This document shows, piece by piece, positions 1-9,911 of a stretch of 64,000 bases of DNA. Each line of letters starts with the position of its first letter. Within the stretch, counting starts at the first letter, position 1. Source of the DNA: Drechmeria coniospora (lineage: Eukaryota > Ascomycota > Sordariomycetes > Hypocreales > Ophiocordycipitaceae); assembly GCF_001625195.1 (NCBI RefSeq), contig NC_054391.1, positions 6,893,157 through 6,957,156 of the forward strand. The letters are read 5' to 3'. The notes beneath the pieces were generated by a model. That model did not search any database and was not told where the DNA came from. It saw nothing but the letters and a program-made list of their open reading frames with translations. The position numbers and the translations under genes are program-made.

Positions 1-2126
1 CTGCACGCCATCTGCCACCTGCCAACTGCCGCAGCCATGCCGCGGATAGATGCTCGGAAACGGCCCTGGATACGTCTACAGTACGGAGTACGGAGTACAT
101 TGATGTACAATGTACGCTTGAAGGCCATGCATAGGATATGTTAGCCAGAAGCACAGGATATATTTTCGTGCAAGTATTGCGTTGTATCCACTCCGGCTCA
201 GCAGTGCCTTACGGCGATAGGCTTGCAGCATTCTCTCCGTACTTCAATCGGAAGCATGGGCCTAATTCGTGTCGCGCACACCCGCAAACTGGTGCAGATA
301 AAACGCAGTCATGCAAGGGTACGCGACGAGTATCGCAGCAAACCAGATGGTGCATGCATTTGTGTCAGTGCTTGTAGTTGCGAGGGCAGCTCGTTTGGCG
401 TATGGACCCGAGAAGATGATATCTCAGCCCCGAATCCTTCTGCCATTTCAAGTCTAGGTCAGTAGGTACATGTCCACCTACGGGGCACTCTGCACGGAGT
501 ATTACTTATTGTACTGCGCCGAGTCTTCACCATACTCGTAATACCACCGTACATGCAGGTCTAGTACCTAGTAAGTATTAGTACGGAGTGCATTTATAGG
601 TGTGAGGTACTGTCAGTGTCAAGCAGTACTCTGCACACGGTCCCGCCTGTTGTTTGTACTTACTAGGTACTTGGGCACAGCACTTCTGTAAATGTCCTGC
701 AAGTACTTTAGTACTTAGTATTAGTGGAAATATCCACAGACATTGACCTCGCTCAGGGGCTTACAGGGGCCATGTCGGGATTGAAAGCGTTCTCTGCACT
801 TGTACAGTATGGAAACGGCGGCTACGGGTACGAGGTATTATTTTGATACTGGACAAAGTTCGGAGACATGTCGTATCCTACTATCCTTACGGAGTACTGT
901 GCAGTAAGTACTGTACTTACATTAATGTGCTGTACTGTAAGTACAGTGCATGCATCGATAAGTTGGACGGAGCAAAGTCCCCACCAACCAGGCACTCTAC
1001 TTGTACGTACTTGCTGGGTTCAAATGTACATGTTCTCCGTACTAGGTACAGTGGGTGTAGGTACTCTGTACGCCTATCTTTGTACTTGCTGTACAGTACA
1101 CTTGTAATACCTACACCTACGGAGTACCAAGTAGGTGCTAACCTAGTAGTAAATACAGAGTAATACTAGTACGGAGTGCAGTACATACGTGTACGTGTGC
1201 ATTGGCAAAACCAAGCATTGACGCGTACTGTACTTAGTGAGTCGTACCCTGTCCACTCGTACTTCACCTTGGCACCGGCTTAGTGATGTACCCCTAGCAT
1301 CCCATCCCACGGTGAAAGAGTACCAACTGATACTGTACTTGCACCCGTACGAAGCTGAGAGCTTCATCATTCCCCACCGCACATGAAAGCGCGGCCCCGA
1401 TATGCCCTACGCTGTATCTCGCAGTCGTCAAGGCAAAGTACATCAACCAGGACGCTAGGAAGAGATTGCTTGATAGTTTCAGATGACTGCTCCGAGGCGG
1501 GAAGATCTAGATGCTAGTCCCGTAGCGTCGAATGTTTCCAGACGAGCCTACTTGTGTTCGTACATGTACTTGCATATACTTGGGAAGGCAGCGCATGTAC
1601 GGCTGGGCATCGTGCCGAGTACATATGGTGGCACGTAGCAGCTTCGTACGAATTCGTACCAGTATCGTAGACACAAGCGCCTCGTAAGTATCTGCAAGTA
1701 CCTGTACTCCGTCCATGTGTAGGGTACGTACTAGTAAGTTCAAGTACATGTACGGGGTTCTCTGGACACCTACGGGAGGTCATGAAGCAGCCTGCTAGAA
1801 AATATAGGCCTCAGTCAGTGGCTTGCAAGTCGCCCAGCGGGCTTGAAACTGTCCTCCGGAAGTAGGTATGGGTATGTCTGCCCCGCTATACTGCTGTGAG
1901 CCCCACGTCCAAGGCGCTGATGTGACGCCATCAGCTTAGGTGCCGGCGCAGGTGAGCAAGGAAGCTCCCCTATGCCGAGCCGATCAATTCATACTTTCGG
2001 CTCCCTCATTCCTTCCCAGACCCGTCGCCTCACAAAACGTACTGAAATTCTCCCCTTCCGTGCTCTCCAGACTTCCGCCCCTCACCGGATAGTCTCTGTC
2101 GCCCTTGTCGAGGCTCTTCTTGCGAC
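1..2126. other. Intergenic, no gene; GTAC-motif island
   Basis: No open frame here has codon bias or a recognisable domain. Roughly positions 70-1780 are crowded with short GTAC-centred words, for example TACGGAGTACGGAGTA near 82-98, TTACGGAGTACT near 887 and TACGGAGTAC near 1118. From about 1800 the sequence becomes ordinary and leads into the 5' end of the GH63 gene at 2127, so the promoter and leader of that gene are probably in 1800-2126. Confidence 0.7.
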
Positions 2127-5100
2127 ATGGTTGTCTTTGACGGCTTCGAGTACCTCACCGAAGAGGAGAAGCGCCTCAAGGAGGATCGCGAGCAAACCAA
2201 GTACTGGAAGAAATGGGGGCCCTATGTTTCCGAGCGTCAATGGGCCACAGGTATGAAAATGCCTTCCACCCGAGCCTCGTCGAGAGGTGGCCGTGGCAGC
2301 AGTGGCTAACAAGCTTGACCTCAGTGAGAGAAGACTACAGCCAGGATGGTGACGCTTGGAGTCGTATGCGTCCTGCTTGTCCCTCCCGGTCCGTCCCGGC
2401 GATTCCTCGATTGGTTAACCGTTGCTTCCAGACTTTCCCCACGATCATGCCCGATCCCGCACCTTCCGATGGGGCGAAGATGGCATCGCCGGTGTCTCCG
2501 ACACCCACGGCTTCCAGAACATTGCCTTCAGCTTCTGGAATGAGAAGGAGTAGGCTGTGGCCATCATCGGAAAGTCGACGCCTCCGTGCTGACGAGGAAC
2601 AGCGAATTTCTGAAAGAACGCCTCTTCGGTCTGTCCAACCCTCAGGGCAACCATGGAGAGAGCGTCAAGGAGGCGCATTTCCATCTCGACAACACCCCCG
2701 TACGTCGGAACCAGTGCCTGCCCCCTCTACCCCATGCCGCGCCTTGGCCATTCTGCTGACTCCGGTCGTCTAGACTGTACGATCTCGTCCATCCTCTTGC
2801 CGTCCACGGCCCGGTCCGCATCGCCTGCTGACCCGCCGCAGCACTCGTACATGAAGTTTCTCTACAAGTACCCGCAGCAGGCCTTTCCCTACAAAGACTT
2901 GATCACGGAGAGTGCGAGGAGGGGTCGCTCAGACCCGGAGTATCAAATTCTCGACACCGGCATCTTCAACGACAACAGGTACTGGGACATCATCATCGAG
3001 ACGGCAAAGGAGAAGGATGACCCCGACGAGTTGCTCTTCCGAGTCACCGCTTGGAATAGGGGCCCGGACCCGGCACCGCTCCACCTCATCCCGCATGTCT
3101 GGTTTCGAAACACGTGGAGCTGGGGCAGGGAGCCCGACGATATGAAGCCCTCCATCGCCTTTCACACCGATACGGCGGCCAAGTCGGAACACCCCAGTCT
3201 CGGTCCTCGATACACCTGCTTCTCCCCATCGCCCGGCGTCGGTTCGAGCGGGGACGACGTCTTGCCCAAGATGCTGTTTACCGAAAATGACACCAACTAC
3301 AAGGTCCTCTACGACCAAGAAAACAAGCAGCCCTATGTCAAGGATGCCTTTCACCGGTACATTGTCGACGGCGAAAAGGCCGCAATCAACCCTGCCCAGG
3401 TCGGCACAAAGTGTGCTGCTTGGTTCGACTTCAGCGAAGACGGTGGTGTCAATCCCGGGGAGTGTGCCGGTACGTCCCGTCCTGGCAAGCCGTCGCTGAT
3501 GCGAAGCTCAACTGACCTTGCTAGTCGTTCGATTCCGCTTCTCCAAAGCGGACAGGTCCTTCCTGGACGAGGAGGAGTTTGACGAGGTCATGGAGCAGCG
3601 CAAGGAAGAAGCGGACGAGTTCTATTACCGGATAAGTCCGCTGCCGATGACGGATGATCTACGCAACATCCAGCGACAGGCCTTCTCGGGGATGATGTGG
3701 ACGAAGCAGCACTACTATTTCGTATGGGACCACTGGGCCAACGGCGACAAGACAACGCCGCCCCCGCCCAAGCAACGGATGGGAGTCCGGAATGCGCAGT
3801 GGAAACACATGCACTGCGACGACATCCTGTCGATGCCCGATTCGTGGGAATACCCCTTCTTCGCCGCCTGGGACACGGCCTTTCACTGCATCCCGCTGGC
3901 CATGATCGATCCCGAGTTCGCCAAGAAACAGCTCGACTTGTTCACGAGGGAGTGGTACTGTCATCCAAACGGACAGCTGCCAGCGTCAGTTTGCCCTTGC
4001 CTCCAAACGCAACCCCCCTCTCGCACGGCCGCGCTGACAATGTTGTAACCAGGTACGAGTGGAACTTCAACGACGTCAACCCTCCCGTTCACGCCTGGGC
4101 CACCTTTCGCGTCTTCAAGATTGAGCGAAAGATGTACGGTCGACAGGATCTCGACTTTCTCGAACGCGTCTTCCAGAAGCTCCTCCTCAACTTTACCTGG
4201 TGGGTCAACCGCAAGGACAGCGACGGCAACAACGTTTTCGAGGGCGGCTTCTTGGGCCTCGACAACATCGGCTTGTTCAACCGGTCCGAACCGCTGCCCA
4301 CTGGTGGCCTTTTGGAGCAGGCAGACAGCACCGGGTGGATGGCCTTCTTCTGCCTGTCCATGCTCAACATCTCGCTCGAGCTGGCAAAGCATCGCCGCAT
4401 CTACGAGGACATTGCCTCCAAGTTCTTCGAGCACTTCATCTTCATCAGCGACGCCATGACGTTCCGAACGGAAACCAATGGCGATTCGCCAGCTCACTCG
4501 CTCTGGAACCAAGACGACGGTTTCTACTACGACGCCATCTCGTGGGGAGGGCCGTACATCCAGCAGCTGCCCGTCCGGTCCTTGGTCGGCCTCATTCCCC
4601 TGTATGCGACGACAACGCTGGAGCCGGAGCTCATGAACAAGCTACCATCCTTCCGCAAGAGAGTGGAGTGGTTTGTCAAGAATCACTGCGATATAGCGGA
4701 GAGAAACATGGCGAGCATCGCCAAGAGGGGCAAGGGGGACCGCATCTTGCTTTCGATGGTGAACAAAGATCGCCTGGAGAAGATCCTGAAGAGAATGTTG
4801 GACGAGGATGAATTTTTTAGCGATCACGGTATCAGATCGCTGTCCAAGTATCACAAGGAACACCCGTACTCCATGAATGTCGACGACCAGCGGTTCGAGG
4901 TAGGATACGTGCCGGGCGATTCCGACAGCGGCCTCTTCGGCGGCAACAGCAACTGGAGAGGGCCGATCTGGCTTTGCGTCAACTTCCTCCTCGTCGAGTC
5001 CCTGCAGCGCTTCTACCTCTTCCACGGGCCCGAGTTCCAGGTCGAGTGTCCGACGGGAAGCGGCACCTACATGCATCTTGGCAAGGTTTCGGAGGAAATC

Positions 5101-5740
5101 CAGCACCGGCTGCAACACCTCTTCGCGAGAACTGACGATGGACGGCGAAGCATCAACGGGGACCACGACCTTCTCAATTTCGACAAGTACTGGAAAGATC
5201 ATGTCTGGTTTTACGAGTTCTTCGACGGCGACACGGGACGTGGTCTCGGAGCCAGCCACCAGTGCGGCTGGACAGGCTTGATCGCTCGCATGATCCACGA
5301 CACAGGGTAAACCCCAGCGCCTGGCTCATCTCCCTTCCCTTCTCGGCTAACACGTTGATCGTTGCAGAGTCACCTGCCGCCTCCCGCAGACACCCCGTAC
5401 CCCTAGGGTAGCCATGTCACACTACTTTGATGAAATGTTCCACCGAAATGTCGAGAATGGCACGTCACGAAGCGACACGCCGCGGCACACACGCCGGTCG
5501 TCGATGGCGCGCTCCATCAGCGCCCGCAGCGACTTTGACACGCCCGTCAACGTCGTCGATGACGACGCCCGCTCTACCGCAAACTCGGTCGTGAACGACG
5601 AGGGCCGATCGAAGGAAAAGATCGAGGCAGACGAGCACATGCGTCACTACGTTACCGACCAGCTCAATCGGTTCAGAAACCAGAGTGACGACTACGTGGA
5701 CTATGTGACGGACGATGAGATTGAGACCAAGGCTTGGTAG
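2127..5740 (+). CDS. Glycoside hydrolase family 63 protein, cytosolic type
   Basis: I join exons 2127-2250, 2325-2363, 2432-2549, 2603-2699, 2842-3469, 3525-3984, 4053-5306 and 5368-5740 into one 1030-residue frame. The protein starts [17 protein letters not shown] with no signal peptide or membrane anchor, so it is unlikely to be the ER glucosidase I, although the (alpha/alpha)6 catalytic region belongs to the same GH63 family (PF03200). Family-like blocks include [24 protein letters not shown] (a likely catalytic-site Asp452) and NSNWRGPIW near the C-terminal part. The natural substrate is not evident; bacterial relatives cleave alpha-glucosides or mannosylglycerate-type sugars. The last exon adds a Ser/Arg/Asp-rich tail of about 124 residues after the hydrolase fold. 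Retaining the final intron would stop the protein at 5310. The junctions are inferred from GT-AG sites and frame continuity. The family assignment is firm; the boundary of intron 4 (2700-2841) is the least certain. Confidence 0.9.
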
Positions 5741-6319
5741 CTGCAACACATGTGCCGTCTAAAAGGACTCTTTTATTTTCCGTCGGCGTGGAGGAGTTTG
5801 GTCAATTGTACAGTAGGTATGCCATGTGCATTGGTCTCTTGTTATCAATGGGCTGGATGTTAGACACTAGATTCAACAGAGCACGGATGCACCTCGACGA
5901 ACTCTGGCGGTTCGAGGAGATGTTCAGATATATATATATATATATATACAGGACCGGCGCCGGCCTATTGCTCACTGCTCAGACATATGGTCAAGTGAGT
6001 TGGGTCCCTTGCGGGACGTTTTCTTGACAAGGACGAAAGGATCACGGGGCATGGGCATGGGTAAAAGAATTATATTCCACACACCGCTATCAACGACGTC
6101 ATACAAAGTTTGACGCGCACACGGTCACCCGGAATCGTCGTAATAGCTGGCTTCCACTTCCATCTCCCCATCTCCTTCCCGGCGGCGTCCCGTGGATGGC
6201 GCCAGGACGACAGACATCGCTCGGCTCACAGGTGGGCAGCCTGTGTTTCGAACACCTGAACGTAAGGAACTTTGGGGTTGTACGAGTTGCTATGCAGTTG
6301 GGTCAAGTATCGGTTGTTT
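5741..6319. other. Spacer between convergent GH63 and ATP5
   Basis: This is 579 bases shared by the 3' regions of two convergent genes. It holds a short (TA)n microsatellite at about 5927-5949 and no supportable gene. It has very few of the GTAC-type words seen in longer spacers. Confidence 0.6.
5927..5949. repeat. (TA)n microsatellite
   Basis: An uninterrupted alternation of T and A for about 20 bases follows the GH63 stop codon by roughly 190 bases. It is a simple-sequence repeat in a 3' spacer. Confidence 0.9.
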
Positions 6320-7304
6320 TTACAGGGTGTCGTTGAGGAGCTTGTTCATCTTGGCGATACGGGCCGAGACGCTGAGGTCGATGGTTCGGTCGCCGACCTC
6401 GACCACAAGCCCACCAACAATGTCGGGGTTGACCTAAATGAGGGGAACTTTGGTTAGAGGGATATGATCTGTGGTGTAGGCGGACATGTGCGGTAGGGAT
6501 GGGTGCATACCTGGTTGGTGACCTTGAGTTTCTTGCCCTGGCCGACGTAGGCGGACTTGGCGACAGCAGTCTCCAGTCGCGACAAAGTCCTTGCATCCAG
6601 AGCCTGTGAGAGGCGCCGAAGATGATCGTATTAGCACGTCGAACGACACAACCCTCCCATAAGTTGGCATGCTCGTACCTGAGCGCTCGTCACGGTCATC
6701 TCCACTTCGCCACGGGAGGCGGACATGAGCTGGCTGAACTTTTCGCAGACGCCCCGGAGCAGGCCGAGGCGGTTGTTCTCGGCGAGCGTCTCGAGGAAGT
6801 TCTGGACCGTCTGGTTGCTGCCGCCGGTGTGCTTGTTGAGCTCGGCAACGATGGCCGACTTATCCTCGGCGGTGAGGGTAGGGGCGGACAAGAGAACGGC
6901 CAGCTTGGCGTCCTTTTCGAAGATGTTGGCGAGGTTGGAGAGGGCCTTGGCCGTGGGGTCGAGGGTCGAGGACTTGGAAGCAGCCGTGTACTAAATTGAC
7001 GCACGTCAGCAAAGGCGACATCTGGCCAAACGCTGGCATCTTCATAGTCCACCGCCGCCCTATCAAGGAACCAGCGGTGTACCCGCAGCGTCTTCTCTGC
7101 CCATTGGGGACCTTGGATAGGTTGGGGAAGAAGTCGTACCAAGGCGGAGGCGTAGGTGCCGTCAATGCCGAAGACGCTGATGGGGGGTTGGCCCTCGTTG
7201 CCAGTGGCAGCGGCGGCAAAGGTCCGTGCCGGCGTCGCGCAGATTGCGACGGCACGCTGGGGAGCGGCGGCGCGGACGGTACGGAAGACTTGTCGGGAGA
7301 GCAT
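6320..7304 (-). CDS. ATP5: ATP synthase F1Fo subunit 5 / OSCP (delta family)
   Basis: Four exons on the minus strand (7304-7140, 6990-6679, 6603-6511, 6433-6320) give 227 residues, close to the usual length of about 210-220. The first 30 residues (MLSRQVFRTVRAAAPQRAVA...) are Arg/Ala-rich without acids, as in a mitochondrial targeting peptide. The OSCP core follows: ISVFGIDGTYASALYTAAS near residue 42, NLANIFEKD, the central LAENNRLGLL block, and the C-terminal NPDIVGGLVVEVGDRTIDLS that docks onto the peripheral stalk. OSCP links the F1 head to the stator of mitochondrial ATP synthase. A longer in-frame ATG exists upstream (7475), but the one used gives the expected presequence. All junctions are GT-AG and in phase 0. 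Confidence 0.96.
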
Positions 7305-7975
7305 GGCGGCGGGCGTGGGAGGAGGAATTGGCGTTGAGGAGGGGATTGACGGCGACGTTGAGAGGCGTGGCGTGGAGCTCGTTGTTTCGACGTTCTCGCC
7401 GTCTCGGCAATTTTGGAACTTGATGCCTGGCCATTGTGAGGCATCAACATTTGCGTGGATTACATAATACGCCAACCTTGCTCGCGCCTATTCTGGCTGG
7501 AGGAGGCACTCCGGTACATTACTTAAGTACTTACGGAGTAATTACTTGTACTTGTAAGTATAGTTGTACTTGATACTTGTAGAGTACTGTAAGCAAATGG
7601 ACACTTTACGGTCCTCCGTACTTACATTATTTATAGTATTATTACTGTATGCTGGGTTTACGAGTACTTGTAATACTTATACTGTACTCCGTACTTGCAC
7701 TTAATTTACATGTGCTTCATTCTCCCCTCTTCAATCACTTCTGTGTGGGGTGGCTGGCGAAATTACGCTGGAGCAGATAAATCACGACAGAGAATGGGAC
7801 AGGGGAAGGTGAGATGTATTAAAACCAAGATTCATCCCTTCATCACCTCCCGAGTCTGTGTCATCCAACGATGGTGTCCATGCAAGCAGTTCCTGTAGCG
7901 CAATATCCCAACGCCGTAGCTCCCTAACAGTGCAGCGCCATGCTCCCCCCTTCCCTCATCATCTTGCCAAATTTT
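7305..7975. other. Spacer between ATP5 and MOB1; GTAC island
   Basis: The 5' side of ATP5 meets the 3' side of MOB1 here. Positions 7500-7700 carry a compact island of GTAC-centred words (TTACGGAGTAATTAC at 7531, TACTCCGTACTTG at 7685). No gene is supportable. Confidence 0.6.
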
Positions 7976-9082
7976 TTAATCACTCCGCAGCATGCTGTCG
8001 ACGAGATCTCCCAAAGGACCCCAGTAGTCTCGGCCGCTGGCAAGGCTGTGCTCGTCGATGAAGAGGACGTATTGCTTGAAGCTGGTATTCAGATGCGGCT
8101 CGAGGCCGAGCTCTCGAATGACTGGGTAGTGGTGGCAGTAGATGTGAGCGTAGACGCGATACATGCGCTTGAAGATCTGGCGGACGAGGGCCGGGAACGA
8201 CTTGGGAAAGGGTACGCCTGAGACGAAATCAGCATGCGGTCGCCCTCTGTGCGTGCATGATAAACGACAGCAGTCTCCTGGGGCAGGGCACGGGCATACC
8301 AATCTTGCTGGGCATGACCGATTCATTGTCGATATTTGCTTGCACCCAGGCCATGAGCTGCTCGATGTAGGCGGGAGCGGGCATCTTGGTCGGCTTCTTG
8401 AAGTTCTCATTGTCCTGCCAGAGGTATTCGAACCTGTCACGGTCGGTTAGTTAGCACCGTTGCTTGGCAAATCATAAGCGCCGGTTCGGGTGCTCACTCG
8501 TCCGTCGCCTTCATCTCGGGACACGTCTGCGGGGAGCAGAACTCGGTGATGGCACCATAGAGGATATTGATTTGGTTGTAAAAGTCGACCACTGGCTCGC
8601 CGTCAGCGCTTGGCCTCCGCTCCGGCAAGGGCAAGGGCATCGTTGGCCCGGCTCACTGTTGACCGCAAGCCACTCGTTTTCGTCCTCGCCTTCGGGCAGC
8701 TTGACGATCTTTCTCAAGCTGCGACCGCCGAGGGTGACTTCGGCATACTGGCGCAGCTGGTGGCTCGTGGAGCCGCTGTTGCCGACGCGCGGACGAAACT
8801 GGTTCTTCGCCCGTTGGTTGCTATCCGTGTCGGCCTGCACGTCAGCCGATGTCACGACAGTCGAATCCGATGGTGGTCTGTAGGGAGGCTCCTCGCGAAC
8901 GGGGATTATGGTGCGATCGAGCCGCATCATCGTGGCGACCGATTTGGGGCTGAGGTATCGAAAGGCCAGAGCCGTGATGGCGGCCATGATGGAGCAGAAA
9001 GGGGATCGCCTTCGGACGGGAGGGCAAGGGCAGAGGGGCGGACGGGAGGGGACACGAACACGGTATTGAGGAACTGGGACAT
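7976..9082 (-). CDS. MOB1: MOB kinase activator MOB1
   Basis: Minus-strand exons 9082-9062, 8834-8657, 8591-8498, 8433-8300 and 8217-7976 give 222 residues, the normal Mob1 size. Mob1 binds and activates NDR/LATS-type kinases (Dbf2/Sid2) in the mitotic exit or septation initiation network. The sequence shows nearly the whole Mob fold: [39 protein letters not shown], the zinc ligands in [13 protein letters not shown] and in [17 protein letters not shown], and the C-terminal [20 protein letters not shown]. The first exon is only 21 bases (MSQFLNT) and lies before a 227-base intron with a weak GTGTTC donor. I chose it because fungal Mob1 proteins begin with a similar short leader, but that exon is less certain than the rest. 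The other introns have strong GTGAGC or GTATGC donors. Confidence 0.94.
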
Positions 9083-9911
9083 GGTGACGACGTTGAGTCG
9101 AGTGCGAGAGTTGTCGACGAGATCGAAGCCTGCTGAATGAAGGCTGCATTCCAGCCGTTAGCGGGGTAATGGCAGCATCGTGTCGTCGAGCATGGTGAAA
9201 GGCTTACGTGTGGATGGTGCTCGTCCGTCCAGCAATCAATGGACTGCGGGCCCGTCGGTTCCTTGCAAGGCACTCTCGCGAGGACGTGGGGAGGGAGATG
9301 TATACGTCGCGGGGTAGAAATGGTGCTTTTTATGGATGATGGCAGAAGCGTGTTGCGGTGTAGATGATGATGGTCGTTTGTGGTGATGATGCAAGCTTGG
9401 AGCGTGTTTACTGATTGACTTGGGTCCGTTGCCTGGCGGACCACGGGTAGCTGGTCATCGCGAACAGGGAGCGTTGCCAGCCGTAGCGGCCCGCTAAAGG
9501 GTGGGTACCAGGCGCCCTGCATACAGTAGGTAGGTCAGTACTCCGTACCAACATACAGAACGTACAGTACACTTACAGTGGTACCAGCGCTGTAAATCAT
9601 GGTAGCTGGCAAGTAACTTGCTGTATTATTCAAGTGATAGTTCATTACTCCGTAATTACGGAGTATTACTTCGTACTTATATGAATGAACACCAACGCCC
9701 CCAGAGCTGTCTCACTACGCCCACTGCGCCCAATGCGCCGACGATCCCACGTCGTCGGAAGATTTGTGCTTGATCGACAGGTTTGCAGAAGAAAACCTTA
9801 CTCAATTAATTGCAGTATTATTACTCGCTAGGTACCAAGGTTGGGAGCCCAAATCAGACTGCATGCATGTACTATTATTCCCTCGTGCACCAACATTTGC
9901 AACCTCCCTCC
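9083..9911. other. Spacer between MOB1 and the HET gene; GTAC island
   Basis: The first 450 bases are probably MOB1 promoter and leader. Positions 9520-9840 form a GTAC/TACGGAGTA island, including the near-palindrome TACTCCGTAATTACGGAGTA around 9647-9666. No gene is supportable. Confidence 0.6.
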
